Shown: positions 43,862 through 54,554 of the stretch, piece by piece
Numbering within the stretch: position 1 is the stretch's first letter
How the letters are laid out: the number at the start of each line of letters is the position of its first letter
Assembly (NCBI RefSeq): GCF_015686655.1
Contig: NZ_JADPMP010000008.1
Coordinates: 1 to 64,000 of the forward strand
DNA: 64,000 bases
DNA from: Pontibacter sp. FD36
GTDB taxonomy: Bacteria; Bacteroidota; Bacteroidia; Cytophagales; Hymenobacteraceae
Reading direction: 5' to 3'
Translations under genes and position numbers: made by a program
Notes under the pieces: model-generated
Seen by the model: only the letters and a program-made list of their open reading frames with translations
What the model was told of the DNA's origin: nothing
Databases searched by the model: none

Positions 43862-45022
43862 ATGGAGCTATCTTATATCCTGAACGAATTGGGGGAAGAC
43901 CGGGAATTGTATTACAATGCAGTGGCGCCACCCATCCTGCAGACAAGCAATTTTGCCAGCAAAACGGTTGATGATATGCGGCGCATGCTCCTGAATGAGG
44001 CAGAGTCTTACCTCTATACCCGCGGCAACAACCCCACTGTGACCATGTTCGAGAAAAAGATGGCGGCACTGGAAGGAGCGGAGCATGCCATTGCGTTTGG
44101 GAGTGGTATAGCAGCCGTTTCAGCGGCGGTGCTCTCCCAACTCAAGGCAGGTGACCATGTGGTGTGTATCGAGAAACCCTATGGCTGGACCAACGTGTTG
44201 ATGAACCGCTTCCTGCCACGGTTTGGGGTAGAGGTAACCATGGTGGATGGCACAGACACAGAGAACTACCGAAAAGCCATGCGTCCCAACACGAGGCTGC
44301 TGTATCTGGAAAGTCCCAACTCCTTCACCTTTGAACAGCAGGATATAGCTGCCGTCGCAGCACTTGCCAAAGCACATGCATGTAGTACCATCATTGATAA
44401 TAGCTTTGCCTCGCCGCTCAATCAAAATCCGCTGCTGATGGGTGTGGATCTGGTCGTACACTCCTGCACCAAGTACATCGGAGGTCACTCCGACACAATG
44501 GGTGGTGTGATCTGTGGCAGTCGTGATCTGATCAACAAGATATTTGAGCGGGAATTTATGACGCTGGGAGCCATACTTTCGCCGCACGATGCCTGGCTGC
44601 TCCTGCGCGGGCTGCGGACGCTTCCTGTGCGTATGGAGCGGGTCGCCGAAACTACTCGAAAAGTGATAGCCTGGATCGAAAAGCAGGAGCAGGTAGAAAA
44701 GATCTATTATCCTTTCCACCCTTCGAATCCGCAGTATGAGTTGGCCAAAAAGCAGTTGCGCAATAACACAGGCCAGTTTACAATTGCGCTTAAAACAAAT
44801 GATATTGGTAAGGTAGAAAACTTCTGCAACAGCTTGCAGCACTTCCTCATGGCTGCTTCCTGGGGCGGACACGAGTCCCTGATTTATCCGGCAGCGGCTT
44901 ATTATGATAAAAGCTCGAATTACAAAGGCAAGCTCGACTTTAACCTAGTGCGTTTTTATATCGGGCTAGAAGATGCGGACTATTTGATTAAGGATATAGA
45001 GCAGGCGCTGAAACAACTGTAG
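43862..45022 (+). CDS. PLP-dependent trans-sulfuration enzyme (Cys/Met metabolism family)
   Basis: 386 residues. Fold type I PLP enzyme of the cystathionine gamma-synthase/beta- and gamma-lyase family. YTRGNNPTVTMFEKKMAALE is the family phosphate-binding/N-terminal signature, FGSGIAAVSAAVLS the PLP phosphate cradle, and VVHSCTKYIGGHSDTMGG contains the Schiff-base Lys. C-terminal GGHESLIYPA fits the substrate-binding loop. The individual activity (cystathionine gamma-synthase, gamma-lyase or methionine gamma-lyase) cannot be told apart safely. No neighbouring Met or Cys genes. A near-match -7 box (AATCTTTG) directly precedes the ATG. Confidence 0.87.
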   Translation: MELSYILNELGEDRELYYNAVAPPILQTSNFASKTVDDMRRMLLNEAESYLYTRGNNPTVTMFEKKMAALEGAEHAIAFGSGIAAVSAAVLSQLKAGDHVVCIEKPYGWTNVLMNRFLPRFGVEVTMVDGTDTENYRKAMRPNTRLLYLESPNSFTFEQQDIAAVAALAKAHACSTIIDNSFASPLNQNPLLMGVDLVVHSCTKYIGGHSDTMGGVICGSRDLINKIFEREFMTLGAILSPHDAWLLLRGLRTLPVRMERVAETTRKVIAWIEKQEQVEKIYYPFHPSNPQYELAKKQLRNNTGQFTIALKTNDIGKVENFCNSLQHFLMAASWGGHESLIYPAAAYYDKSSNYKGKLDFNLVRFYIGLEDADYLIKDIEQALKQL

Positions 45023-45104
45023 TGACTCAATATTTCATAGAACTATATAGGGATGTGCCATTATTTATAACGATTTCATAACCTTACATTAAATGCAAGT
45101 GCTT

Positions 45105-45112
45105 ACATTTGT
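45105..45112 (+). promoter_or_regulatory. -7 box (TACATTTG) upstream of the T9SS nuclease-like gene
   Basis: Full TAnnTTTG match, without a good TTG at the usual -33 distance. Leader of about 100 bases to the ATG at 45216. Confidence 0.4.
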
Positions 45113-45215
45113 AGGATGGTTTTATACTCTACATGCTGTAGCCTAAAGCCAATGTGCATCAGTACATTGCATGATCATCTCCTGTCAGAATCAATCTCAA
45201 ATCAATCTTATACTT

Positions 45216-48200
45216 ATGTTTAAACATTTACACAAAGCTTCTGCTTTTGTGCTGCTTTGCTGTGGCCTTTGGGCTGGCAATGAAGTGCAGGGGCAAATTC
45301 TAGTTCGTAAAGGGAGCACAGTCACCCAAGATTTCGATGGTATAGGCAATGCCGCTGTTGCTACTCTACCAGATAGCTGGCGTGTGTCTAAAAGCACAAG
45401 TGTGCGGGATGTAACCAATTATAGCGCCGCATCAAATGCCACTGAAAGAGCTGCCACCTCTAAACTTAATAGCAGTGCAGGAAATGGAATTTATAACTAC
45501 TCGGCTACAAATGAACAAACTACTGATCAAGCTATTGGATTTTTAGCTTCAGGATCAGCTACTAAAAGCGGGAACCTATTCGCCCACTTTCAAAATTCTG
45601 GTTCAGAGGCTATAGAGTCATTGCAGCTTTCCTATGATATAGAAAAGTATAGAAAGGGAACCAGAGCTGAAGGTTTTTCAATGGAACTATATTATTCTCT
45701 TGACGGAGCAGAATGGACAAGTGCAGGGACAAACTTTAAGGTAAATTTCCCTGCTGATTTAGAAACAGATGGATACGATGTTGCTCCTGGTGAAACAGTT
45801 AGTGTAACAGGACAGAGACTTGATATTGCTATTCCTGCTGGAGGTGATATATATTTTGCATGGAACTACTCTGTAACCAGCGGTACAACCACCTCTTTTT
45901 CTCAAGGTTTAGGAGTAGATAATATATCAATAGCTTTTGGTCAAGCGGCTCCGCAGCCAGTACAAGTAAGCACTTCTTCGCTGGCTTTCGGTACGGTGGG
46001 TATCAATCAGGTTGCTGACATTCTTACTTATACCTTGACTGGCCACGAACTCACCAACGAGGTTGTAGTAGCTGTAGATGGTGTTTTCAGTGTTTCCAAG
46101 ACGGAAGATGGTGAGTATAGCCAGCGTTTGGTTTACTCGCCTAGTCAGCTAGAAGAGCCGCGTACAGTATATATAAAAGTAGCTACCAGCGCTGTTGGTA
46201 ACTTCACGAGTACGATCACACACAGCAGCAACGGTGTTGACTACGGTACTGTGGCACTTTCTGCTGAAGTGTTCAGCCCATACGTTCAGAACTTCAACAA
46301 CTGCGCTACAACGTTGCCGGGTGGCTGGACTGCAGTTAATGTAACTGGTGATCAGGTATGGGGCTGTACTACTTTTGGTAGAGAGACGACAGAAAACCCA
46401 CGTAACAACGGTGTGCAGATCAACGGCTTTAGTGGCAGTGCCCGCGAAAACGAAGACTGGTTGATCTCGCCTTCGCTGGATCTGAGCGACTTCAATATCG
46501 TTGCCCTTACTTTCTGGACCAGAACTGCCTTCAAAGGGCCAGGCCTGAAACTGATGGTATCCACTGACTACGATGGAACTAGCGCCCCAAGCACTGCTAC
46601 CTGGACTGAATTGAACGGTAACTTCCCTGAGCTTGCTTCTGACTACTGGAAACAGTCTTTTGTTGATTTGAGCGCTTACAAAGGCGAAAACGTGTACGTG
46701 GCTTTTGTTTACACAGCAGAAGCTAAAGCCGACGGTGCAGCTCGCTGGACGGTGGATGATGTGGCGGTAGAGAACATGAATCGCGCCCTGTTGGCCAGCG
46801 ACTTCAACTACGATTTCGGCATGGTGGCAACGCCAAATGCTTCTGAAGCGCAAAACTTCAGTTTCTCTGCACCAGGTTACGAAGGTATGACACTGAGTGT
46901 GGAAGAAGACTTTGAGCTTTCAAAAGACAACGAAACTTTTGCTTCTTCCATCACTTACTCTGCTGAAGAAGCTGCCGCTTCAAACAAGGTATATGTTCGC
47001 TTTAAGCCTGCCAGCACCAAGCTGCGCACAACAAGCGCCATTACTTTCACAAGTGGTGACTTCTCTGTCAAGAAAGGTATGCTGACTGGTAGCTCTTTGC
47101 CGAAGACCAGCACACTGGATATTGTGTCCTGGAACGTGGCCTGGTTCGGTTCCACGAGTGGTGGCCCAAGCAACCTGGACCTGCAGTACAGCAACACAAA
47201 GAAAGTACTTGAAACCTTAGACGCTGACATCATTGCGCTTCAGGAAATCTCTAACGACGAGAAGATGGAGCAGCTCATCAATGAACTGGAAGGCTACAGC
47301 TTCGTGAAGTCTGATGTGTATTCTTACTCTCAAAAGGAAAGCTCCGGCTCTACCTTGGATCCGCAGAAACTATACCTGGTGTATAAGAATGAAACAGTGC
47401 AGATCAAAAGCCAGAAAGTGCTCTTAAATACACTGTATAAGGAAATCCTTGACGGAAGACAACTAGAGAACTATCCGGGCACTAGCGACAGTTTCTGGGC
47501 CAGTGGCCGCCTCCCTTACATGGTAGAAGTAGAGGCTACGGTGAATGGTGTTTCTCAGCGTATCAATCTGGTAAACCTGCACACACGTGCCAACTCTGGT
47601 ACGGATGTGAGCCGTTACAACATGCGCAAGTATGACGTGCAGGTGCTGAAAGACAGCCTTGACGCGCAGTATCCAAACATGAACCTGGTACTGTTAGGCG
47701 ACATGAACGATGACGTGGACGTATCAGTTGTAAACAACCTGCCATCTTCACTGGAAACTTTTGTAAACGACGAAGATTTCAAGGCTCTGACTTACGACCT
47801 GAGCACTACGGGCGCCTTCACCTATGCAGGTGGCTCGTATCAGAGTTTCCTCGATCACATCATCGTGTCGAAGTCTTTGACGGACGAATACATCGACGAG
47901 TCAATTGCCATTGAGAATCAATTTCTGAACAGTATTTCAAGCTTTAGAACAACAACTTCGGATCACGTGCCAGTTTCGGCTCGGTTCACGTTTAGCGCTA
48001 CACCAGTTCTTACTTTTACTGAGCCTTCAGTTACTAAAACAGAAGATGCGGGTAAGTTTAATGTGAGTCTTACTTTGTCAGAAGCACAGACAACAGAGCA
48101 TACCGTAACGGTGATGATCGCTGACGAAACAACTGCCTCTGCAGCTGACTATACTGTAACAGGCGTTGATAATAGTAAGATCACTGTAACGATCCCTGCC

Positions 48201-49001
48201 AACGCAACTACTGCTTCCTTTGAAGTGGAAATTGTGGATGATAACCTGGTAGAGCTTTCCGAAAGCGTGTTTTTCACAATTCAGGCTGCCAGCACAGGTT
48301 TGGGTCTGACGTCGGAGCGCAGCTTCGAGCTGACAATTGAAGACAATGACAAGTCGGCGGTGAGTTTCGCTGAAACAACGCTGGAAGTAAACGAGGATGC
48401 CGGCACAAAGACCATTACCCTTAACCTGGACCAGGCGACTGTACAGGGTGAGGAAGTAACACTTACTGTGACCAACGGTGCTAATGTAACGTACGGCGCT
48501 GCCGGAGACTACACGACTGTTCCTGCGGTGACATCTGATGGCAAGATCATCGTGGTGTTCCCAGAAGGTGCGACCAGCGCTACTTTTACGGTTACTGTAA
48601 ACGATGATGCAGCAGTGGAAGAAGTAGAAACGGTGACTTTTGCCTTATCTGCTTTCAGTGCTAAAATGATGGAAGGCGAGAATACTTCTTTCACACTATC
48701 TATCCGCGACAACGATATGCCAACTGGCCTGGCTCGTCGCAAGAACCAGGAGTTCCGGATGTACCCGAATCCAACAAAAGGTGCTGTTACCATTGTGCTG
48801 CCGGAAGATGTCTCTTCTGTAGAGAAAGCAACAATGACTGTGATTTCACCGGAAGGTATTCAGGTGGTTAAGCTTGATGGAAGCCTGGATGGTGTAATAG
48901 CAGCACTTAACCAGCGTCTGCCTGGCCTGCGCAACGGCATGTACTTTGTGCAGATTCAGGTACGCGACAAGGTATACCAGTCGCGCCTGGTGAAGAACTA
49001 A
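45216..49001 (+). CDS. Secreted multidomain endonuclease/exonuclease/phosphatase-family protein with T9SS sorting domain
   Basis: 1261 residues from the ATG at 45216, which opens the signal peptide MFKHLHKASAFVLLCCGLWA. Order of domains: an N-terminal jelly-roll region (about 30-250); a choice-of-anchor J-like domain (about 360-530: NEDWLISPSLDLSDF, then WTVDDVAVE); an endonuclease/exonuclease/phosphatase domain (about 630-920: LDIVSWNVAWFG, IIALQEIS, LVNLHTRANSG, LGDMNDD, FLDHIIVS, SDHVPVSARF); two Calx-beta repeats (about 930-1160, each ending near IEDND/IRDND); and a type A T9SS C-terminal sorting domain (FRMYPNPTKG ... VYQSRLVKN). It is therefore an extracellular, cell-surface nuclease- or phosphatase-like enzyme. 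Confidence 0.9.
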   Translation: MFKHLHKASAFVLLCCGLWAGNEVQGQILVRKGSTVTQDFDGIGNAAVATLPDSWRVSKSTSVRDVTNYSAASNATERAATSKLNSSAGNGIYNYSATNEQTTDQAIGFLASGSATKSGNLFAHFQNSGSEAIESLQLSYDIEKYRKGTRAEGFSMELYYSLDGAEWTSAGTNFKVNFPADLETDGYDVAPGETVSVTGQRLDIAIPAGGDIYFAWNYSVTSGTTTSFSQGLGVDNISIAFGQAAPQPVQVSTSSLAFGTVGINQVADILTYTLTGHELTNEVVVAVDGVFSVSKTEDGEYSQRLVYSPSQLEEPRTVYIKVATSAVGNFTSTITHSSNGVDYGTVALSAEVFSPYVQNFNNCATTLPGGWTAVNVTGDQVWGCTTFGRETTENPRNNGVQINGFSGSARENEDWLISPSLDLSDFNIVALTFWTRTAFKGPGLKLMVSTDYDGTSAPSTATWTELNGNFPELASDYWKQSFVDLSAYKGENVYVAFVYTAEAKADGAARWTVDDVAVENMNRALLASDFNYDFGMVATPNASEAQNFSFSAPGYEGMTLSVEEDFELSKDNETFASSITYSAEEAAASNKVYVRFKPASTKLRTTSAITFTSGDFSVKKGMLTGSSLPKTSTLDIVSWNVAWFGSTSGGPSNLDLQYSNTKKVLETLDADIIALQEISNDEKMEQLINELEGYSFVKSDVYSYSQKESSGSTLDPQKLYLVYKNETVQIKSQKVLLNTLYKEILDGRQLENYPGTSDSFWASGRLPYMVEVEATVNGVSQRINLVNLHTRANSGTDVSRYNMRKYDVQVLKDSLDAQYPNMNLVLLGDMNDDVDVSVVNNLPSSLETFVNDEDFKALTYDLSTTGAFTYAGGSYQSFLDHIIVSKSLTDEYIDESIAIENQFLNSISSFRTTTSDHVPVSARFTFSATPVLTFTEPSVTKTEDAGKFNVSLTLSEAQTTEHTVTVMIADETTASAADYTVTGVDNSKITVTIPANATTASFEVEIVDDNLVELSESVFFTIQAASTGLGLTSERSFELTIEDNDKSAVSFAETTLEVNEDAGTKTITLNLDQATVQGEEVTLTVTNGANVTYGAAGDYTTVPAVTSDGKIIVVFPEGATSATFTVTVNDDAAVEEVETVTFALSAFSAKMMEGENTSFTLSIRDNDMPTGLARRKNQEFRMYPNPTKGAVTIVLPEDVSSVEKATMTVISPEGIQVVKLDGSLDGVIAALNQRLPGLRNGMYFVQIQVRDKVYQSRLVKN

Positions 49002-49022
49002 ACCTCAGGTATAGCATTTGAG

Positions 49023-49057
49023 AGCGGCCTCCTGCATTGTGAGAGGCCGCTTTTTTT
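49023..49057 (+). terminator. Terminator of the T9SS nuclease-like gene
   Basis: AGCGGCCTC and GAGGCCGCT pair around an 11-base loop, followed by TTTTTT. Confidence 0.85.
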
Positions 49058-49150
49058 GTGTACAGGTATAGCAGCTTTTCAGGCGAAGTCGTTCATACAG
49101 GTATAACCAAGCTGTGAAGCAATCGGTATGAAGTAGACGAACCAAAATAA

Positions 49151-49543
49151 ATGACTATGACAGACAAACCGCAAATTATAAACAATGTGCATGCTGCTAC
49201 CCTCATTGGCTCTGGCCTGAGTAGCTATTTTATGAACGAGAAACGTCCGAAGACAGCTCTTATACCTGCCATAGCCGGAAGCGGACTACTGCTGCTGAGT
49301 AAAAACCTGGAGAAAGGCGACCAAAAAATGGCGCACGTAGCAGTGGGGATCACCGGTCTCTTGCTGGTTCAAACGCTGCGCTCGTTCCTGCAAGCTGCCG
49401 TGCCGGATGTGGAGACAGAAACGAAATTTGACCCTGCCACCTTAAATCGCCGCAAACTGATCTTTGGCCTGATGAGTACCACAGGTATAGCCGCGATGGC
49501 CACCTATATTGGGGGCTTCATCGAGAAACGCAGGAATGGCTAG
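49151..49543 (+). CDS. Small polytopic membrane protein of unknown function
   Basis: 130 residues (alternative ATG two codons later). Three or four short hydrophobic segments: AATLIGSGLSSYFM, TALIPAIAGSGLLLLSK, VAVGITGLLLVQTLRSF and LIFGLMSTTGIAAMATYIGG, with a charged, Lys/Arg-rich C-terminus. No enzymatic motif. Isolated between two terminators, so it forms its own transcription unit. I do not recognise a family. Confidence 0.65.
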   Translation: MTMTDKPQIINNVHAATLIGSGLSSYFMNEKRPKTALIPAIAGSGLLLLSKNLEKGDQKMAHVAVGITGLLLVQTLRSFLQAAVPDVETETKFDPATLNRRKLIFGLMSTTGIAAMATYIGGFIEKRRNG

Positions 49544-49561
49544 TGTTTACCTTGTATGAAA

Positions 49562-49607
49562 AAGAAGAAGCCCGCAGGTGCTATACCTGCGGGCTTCTTC
49601 TTTTTTT
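49562..49607. terminator. Hairpin terminator carrying the TATACCT word
   Basis: AGAAGAAGCCCGCAGGT and ACCTGCGGGCTTCTTCT pair around GCTAT; a T run follows. It is placed between the small membrane gene and the convergent ggt gene. Confidence 0.87.
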
Positions 49608-49674
49608 GTGACTTGTGTAAGTTAAGAGTTATACAAATGATTTCCTTTCCAAGAAAACACCTGGCTATACCTGT

Positions 49675-51414
49675 TTAAAAACCAACGGCTGTGTCATCAC
49701 CGCGTGGGTCGGCGCCACCTTCCAGTTTGCCATTTGGTAGTACCAGTATACCTTCCACGGCACCGTACTTGCCTCTTTGCTTCAGCTTATAGCCCTTGCT
49801 CTCCAGCGCAACTCTTACCTCAGGAGAGATGGCATCCGGCTCGTGCTGTATCTCGTCAGGCAGCCACTGGTGGTGGAAACGGGGAGCAGCTACGGCTTCC
49901 TGCATGGTCATGCCATGCTCTACCACGTTCAGGATCGTTTGGAAAACAGAAGTAATAATGGTAGAGCCGCCCGGAGTGCCTACCACCATGAAGAGTTTGC
50001 CGTCTTTTTCCAGTATAGTAGGTGTCATGGCGCTAAGCATGCGTTTGCCAGGCTGTACAGAGTTCGCTTCACCACCAATCAGGCCAAACATGTTCGGTAC
50101 GCCAGGTTTCGCACTGAAGTCGTCCATTTCGTTGTTGAGTAGAAAGCCAGCACCTTCTACCACCACCATGGAGCCATAGCCACCGTTAATCGTCGTGGTA
50201 ATGGAAGCGGCATTGCCAAACTGATCGACAATGCTGAAATGGGTTGTCTGATCAGATTCATACACTGGCAACTCTCCAGCTTTTACCTCTGACGAAGGCG
50301 TGGCACGCTCCATACTTACGTTCTGCATGCGCTCCTGCAGGTAGCTGCGATCCAACAGGCCGCTGCTGGGTACTTTATAAAAATCCGGATCGCCGAGGTA
50401 AGTGGCACGGTCTGCATATACCCGGCGCTTTGCTTCGGTCATTACTTGTATGGTCTGGGGCTGTTGCCAGCCGTAACCTTTCAGGTCGTAAGGCTCTACC
50501 ATGGTCAGCAGCTGCATCAGGGCTATACCTCCGCTCGAAGGAGGCGACATGGAGGTAACTTTCAGGTTCTTGTACTGTCCTGTGATGGGAGTGCGCCAAA
50601 CGGCATTATAATCGCGCAGGTCCTGGTGTGAAACCAGTCCGCCGCCGCGCTGCATTTCTTTTACGATCAGGTCAGCTGTTTCACCGGCGTAGAAGCCCTC
50701 ACGGCCACGGTCGCGGATGCGCTCCAGTGTACGGGCCAGGTCGAGGTGATAAAGGGTGTCACCAGCTTGCCAGGCCTGTGCACGGGTGAGGTAGGGAGTG
50801 TGCTTGTTATACCTGATCATCCGCTCCCGGGCATTGTTCAGCATGCGTGCCTCACGCTCAGTGAGCACCACACCGCGACGAGCCAGGTCAATAGCAGGCT
50901 GCACCAGTTCGGCAAAAGACATCGAACCAAGCTTTTCATGCAACTTGATCATACCATCGACAGAACCAGGTACGCCTGCTGCCAGGTGGCCCATCAAGCT
51001 CAGGTCAGGTATCACATTGCCCAGTGAGTCTAGGTACATATCGCGGTGAGCAGCGGAGGGAGCTTTCTCTCTGAAGTCAAGTGCGCCGGTTTCGCCAGTA
51101 TGATGGCGGTATACCAGAAAGCCACCTCCACCGATGTTGCCGGCTACCGGATAGCAAACGGCCAGAGCAAACTGTGTGGCGATGGCTGCGTCGTAGGCAT
51201 TGCCGCCTTTGCGCAATATTTCCAAGCCGATGTTAGAGGCATCCGGGTGAGCGGAAACCACCATGGCTTTGTCAGCAACTACGCCTCGCTTAGCGGCCTT
51301 TGGCTGTGTTTGAGGACGGGGTGCGCAAGCTGAGAAGGAGAGGAGTAATGCTGTAAAACATGTGAGGGTATAACGCTTCGATCGGAAGCCCTGAAGCAGG
51401 TTGAGGTGTTTCAT
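49675..51414 (-). CDS. ggt: Gamma-glutamyltransferase (gamma-glutamyltranspeptidase), lipoprotein
   Basis: 579 residues from the ATG at 51412-51414 ([20 protein letters not shown]); the lipobox LSFSAC gives a mature lipid-anchored enzyme. Family motifs: [36 protein letters not shown], and the maturation/nucleophile site [13 protein letters not shown] with the active Thr, followed by [25 protein letters not shown]. The precursor cleaves itself before the nucleophile Thr to make two chains. It breaks down glutathione and gamma-glutamyl compounds outside the cytoplasm; because this organism appears to make bacillithiol (bshA), the substrates are likely foreign or other gamma-glutamyl peptides. 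Confidence 0.93.
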   Translation of the reverse strand: MKHLNLLQGFRSKRYTLTCFTALLLSFSACAPRPQTQPKAAKRGVVADKAMVVSAHPDASNIGLEILRKGGNAYDAAIATQFALAVCYPVAGNIGGGGFLVYRHHTGETGALDFREKAPSAAHRDMYLDSLGNVIPDLSLMGHLAAGVPGSVDGMIKLHEKLGSMSFAELVQPAIDLARRGVVLTEREARMLNNARERMIRYNKHTPYLTRAQAWQAGDTLYHLDLARTLERIRDRGREGFYAGETADLIVKEMQRGGGLVSHQDLRDYNAVWRTPITGQYKNLKVTSMSPPSSGGIALMQLLTMVEPYDLKGYGWQQPQTIQVMTEAKRRVYADRATYLGDPDFYKVPSSGLLDRSYLQERMQNVSMERATPSSEVKAGELPVYESDQTTHFSIVDQFGNAASITTTINGGYGSMVVVEGAGFLLNNEMDDFSAKPGVPNMFGLIGGEANSVQPGKRMLSAMTPTILEKDGKLFMVVGTPGGSTIITSVFQTILNVVEHGMTMQEAVAAPRFHHQWLPDEIQHEPDAISPEVRVALESKGYKLKQRGKYGAVEGILVLPNGKLEGGADPRGDDTAVGF

Positions 51415-51448
51415 GAATATTGTTCTAGTTGAGGCGAAGATGCAAAAT

Positions 51449-51482
51449 AAAAAAAAGCCGGCTATCTGCATAGCCGGCTTTC
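51449..51482 (-). terminator. Terminator of the prc gene
   Basis: On the minus strand AAGCCGGCTA and TAGCCGGCTTTTTTTT form the stem with a T run. Confidence 0.85.
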
Positions 51483-51505
51483 TCCTTATTACCAATTGAA
51501 GGCAA

Positions 51506-53617
51506 TTACTTCAAATCATTTTTAATGATCGCCACGGATTCTTCTACATACACGTCTTTCTGCAGCGACTTCAGGAAGTCTTTGTTACGGGCCATCTTGG
51601 CAGTATCACCTGAAATAGCCTGCAGATCTGTTTTCAAACGTGACACGTTCAGCACCGGAACATTCTTCTGAGCTTCTTCTAACTGTTTGTTAGCAGCTTC
51701 GCTCTTTCTCTCTTCTTCCATGTACTTCTTCATGCTCAATGAGCGGGTTGTGATATCAGACTGTTTTTTGAGTCTTTCGCCACTCTGCTGAATTACTTTG
51801 AAGCTCTCGTTTCCTGCAATACGGCTCTTGCTGTTCGACTGTATGGTCGGGATGTTTAGCTTAGTGCGGGTCCAAGGCTTGTAGCGAGCCGGTGAAATTT
51901 CGTCAAACGGCAGGGCATAATCCTGCTCTTTCTCACCAAACTCGAGGTAGCTGTAAGCGTCTGGCAGAATAACGTCAGGCGTTACACCACGCAACTGCGT
52001 AGTACCACCGTTGATACGGTAGAACTTCTGGATCGTCAGCTTCAGCGCACCAAAAGGCTTGTACGGGTCAAACTGGGATGGCAAGGCTTCGTCAATTTCC
52101 ACGAACTGCTGCACAGTACCTTTACCAAAAGTAGGTGTACCTACAATAACAGCACGCTTGTAGTCCTGCATAGCTGCAGCCAGAATTTCAGAAGCCGAAG
52201 CACTGTTAGAGTTCACCATGATCACCAGTGGACCAGTATACTGTACTTCCGGGTCACGGTCATCCAGCACAACAGTCTTACCAGAAGAGGTACGAACCTG
52301 TACGATCGGACCCTGCTCAATGAACAAGCCAGCCATCTCAACGGCATCGGCCAGAGAGCCACCACCGTTGTTGCGCAGGTCCAGTACGAGACCTTGCATA
52401 CCTGCTGCTTTCAATTTCTCGATCTCAGCCTTTACGTCGGCACCACTGTTACGTCCACCATTACGCTCAAAGTCTGCATAGAAGCCAGGGAGCTTGATAT
52501 AACCGATCTTCTGCTTGTCATCGATCATAGCACTCTGGGCATAAGTCTCTTCAAACACGATCACGTCACGCACAATTGGGATAATACGGGTGCTGCCATC
52601 CGGCTTACGCACAGTCAGACGTACTTCAGTTCCTTTCTTACCACGGATCAGCTGAATGGCATCGTCGATGCGCATGCCTTCTATCAGTACCGGATCACCG
52701 CTGCCCTGTGCTACTTTCTGGATCGCATCACCCGGCTTCAAGTCACCTTGCAGGTAAGATGGGCTTCCCGGTACGATTTCAAGTACTTTTATCTGACCGT
52801 CTTTCTCTTGTAAAGAGGCGCCTATACCTTCCAGTCGGCCGGTAAATTCAATATCAAAGTCTTTCTTAGCTTTTGGAGGGAAATAGCCTGTGTGTGGGTC
52901 GTACACGTTGGCCACCGCATTGATGTAAGTGGAACGGCGATCGTCGCGCGTAACCTGCGCCAAACGCTTGTAAAGCTCGTTGTAAGCTGTCATCACTTTG
53001 TCTCGGGCTTCGGCTTCCAATTGCTCCGGCGTTTTGCGGGTTTCTTTGCTGTCAGCGCTAGCTGTGGCTTTTTCCTGCTGCTTCTGCATTTCAGCCAGAC
53101 GCACTAGTGTCTGGTACTTCAGCTGCTTTCTCCAGGCTTCTTTCAGCTCGTTTTTGTCTTTGGCATATTTCAGTTTCTTACCGTCCAGCTCAATGTTCTC
53201 ATCCTTCGAAAAATCAAATGGCTTGGCCAGAATCTCTTTGTAGAAGGCCTCAGACTCTTTGGTACGCTTCTCGATCAGGTCAGCCGAAAGGTCGAAGAAC
53301 TCAAAAGAACCGGCACGCAACTGGTCATCCAACTGGGTTTCGTACTGGCGCAGCATAGCCACATCTGACTCAAGCAAAAACTTCTTGTTGAAGTCGAGTC
53401 GATCCAAGTATAGCTTAAAGGCTTTTTTAGAAAAGTTATCGTCTACCTTCTCCGGCTTATAGTGCATAGTGCTCAAGCCCTGCATCAGAGCTTTGATCAG
53501 AATTTCGTTTTTACCGGCAGGTGTACTGTTTTTGCTGTACAGGATAAAAGAACCCGTAAGTAAGATCACGGCCAGTACAGAAAGAAATATTTTTAATCTG
53601 GTTGTCAAGGATAGCAT
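51506..53617 (-). CDS. prc: Carboxy-terminal (tail-specific) processing protease, S41 family
   Basis: 703 residues. One N-terminal anchor or signal ([20 protein letters not shown]), a long helical N-terminal domain (to about residue 240), a PDZ domain ([20 protein letters not shown], about 255-330), the S41 catalytic core and a C-terminal DUF3340-type domain. The Ser-Lys dyad lies in [15 protein letters not shown] and [23 protein letters not shown] is the preceding conserved strand. Length fits the Prc/Tsp subgroup rather than shorter CtpA forms. It trims or degrades exported proteins from their C-terminus. A promoter at 53652-53684 precedes it. Confidence 0.93.
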   Translation of the reverse strand: MLSLTTRLKIFLSVLAVILLTGSFILYSKNSTPAGKNEILIKALMQGLSTMHYKPEKVDDNFSKKAFKLYLDRLDFNKKFLLESDVAMLRQYETQLDDQLRAGSFEFFDLSADLIEKRTKESEAFYKEILAKPFDFSKDENIELDGKKLKYAKDKNELKEAWRKQLKYQTLVRLAEMQKQQEKATASADSKETRKTPEQLEAEARDKVMTAYNELYKRLAQVTRDDRRSTYINAVANVYDPHTGYFPPKAKKDFDIEFTGRLEGIGASLQEKDGQIKVLEIVPGSPSYLQGDLKPGDAIQKVAQGSGDPVLIEGMRIDDAIQLIRGKKGTEVRLTVRKPDGSTRIIPIVRDVIVFEETYAQSAMIDDKQKIGYIKLPGFYADFERNGGRNSGADVKAEIEKLKAAGMQGLVLDLRNNGGGSLADAVEMAGLFIEQGPIVQVRTSSGKTVVLDDRDPEVQYTGPLVIMVNSNSASASEILAAAMQDYKRAVIVGTPTFGKGTVQQFVEIDEALPSQFDPYKPFGALKLTIQKFYRINGGTTQLRGVTPDVILPDAYSYLEFGEKEQDYALPFDEISPARYKPWTRTKLNIPTIQSNSKSRIAGNESFKVIQQSGERLKKQSDITTRSLSMKKYMEEERKSEAANKQLEEAQKNVPVLNVSRLKTDLQAISGDTAKMARNKDFLKSLQKDVYVEESVAIIKNDLK

Positions 53618-53940
53618 CTAATTTAGTTTGTTGGACCACATATTCCCTACGCAAAAGTAGTGCCGTAGATGAGGCCACGGGCAATTCTTTAAGGCGAGTC
53701 CTAATGTAGTATAAATATAGCTTTATCGCAAAGCAGCGCTCCCGCTAATGATAAAACAAGGAGACCGCCTTCTTGTTTTACGGAAAGCCTCTCTTCTTTA
53801 TATAACTGTTATCTCTTTTTTTTCGTTTCCGGAGCATGCCCAGGCCCGGAAAATTGTATCCGGAACATAACGGTTGCAGTCGCATCATACGGCCTGATAA
53901 CCAGGAAAGCATGTGCTGATGCAGGTATAGCCAAGATTAA
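53618..53940. other. 323-base divergent intergenic region (prc / esterase)
   Basis: Holds the prc promoter and, at 53752-53780, a hairpin (TAAAACAAG and CTTGTTTTA around an 11-base loop), perhaps a terminator or operator. The rest is AT-rich with no gene seen. Confidence 0.5.
53652..53684 (-). promoter_or_regulatory. prc promoter, TTG-N22-TACTTTTG on the minus strand
   Basis: -7 box CAAAAGTA (complement of TACTTTTG) at 53652-53659 and CAA (complement of TTG) at 53682-53684. The spacer is 22 bases. Leader of about 28 bases to the start at 53617. Confidence 0.6.
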
Positions 53941-54510
53941 ATGACTATGAAGACAATTCTTTTTTTCGGAGACAGCCTGACAGCGGGATATGGGTTGCCC
54001 ACGGCACAGGCCTACCCGTCGCTGATACAGGATAAGCTGAAAGAAGAAGGGTATGACGACTATACAGTGATCAATGCAGGCATCAGCGGCGACACCACTT
54101 CCAGCGGCCTTTACAGGCTCGATCGCTGGCTGGCTGCTCCAATCGATATCTTTGTGCTGGCTCTTGGCGCCAATGACGGACTGCGGGGTATACCTGCCCG
54201 GGAAACCTCTCAAAATTTGCAGCAGATCATCGACAAGGTAAAGCACAAACACCCGGAGGCGCAGATTATTTTGTCAGGTATGGAGTTTCCTGACATTGTG
54301 CCAGGGCGCTACGCAGCAGAGTTCAGAAAGCTTTTCAGAGAATTGGCTATCAGGAATAATGTGACCTTTGTCCCTTTCTTACTCGAAGGCGTGGCCGGTA
54401 TGCGACATCTTAATCTGCCGGATGGCGTGCATCCCAATGCAGAGGGCCAAAAGATCCTGGCCCGCCATACCTGGATAGTGCTGGAGGGTATTATTAAGCA
54501 AAGTATATAA
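53941..54510 (+). CDS. SGNH/GDSL-family esterase (TesA-like)
   Basis: 189 residues. The four SGNH blocks are present: GDSLTAGYGL (Ser nucleophile), NAGISGDTT, ALGANDGLRG (Gly-Asn), and a C-terminal PDGVHPNAEG (Asp/His). The arrangement matches arylesterase/thioesterase I TesA. There is no signal peptide, unlike E. coli TesA, so it is cytosolic as annotated. The start could also be the second ATG (53947). Substrate unknown. Confidence 0.88.
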   Translation: MTMKTILFFGDSLTAGYGLPTAQAYPSLIQDKLKEEGYDDYTVINAGISGDTTSSGLYRLDRWLAAPIDIFVLALGANDGLRGIPARETSQNLQQIIDKVKHKHPEAQIILSGMEFPDIVPGRYAAEFRKLFRELAIRNNVTFVPFLLEGVAGMRHLNLPDGVHPNAEGQKILARHTWIVLEGIIKQSI

Positions 54511-54515
54511 ACAAA

Positions 54516-54543
54516 ACAGGCGATGCATGATGCACCGCCTGTC
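54516..54543. terminator. Hairpin between the esterase and DUF4142 genes
   Basis: ACAGGCG and CGCCTGT arms with an internal TGCAT/ATGCA stem, between convergent genes. Confidence 0.7.
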
Positions 54544-54554
54544 TCTCTGTTGAC

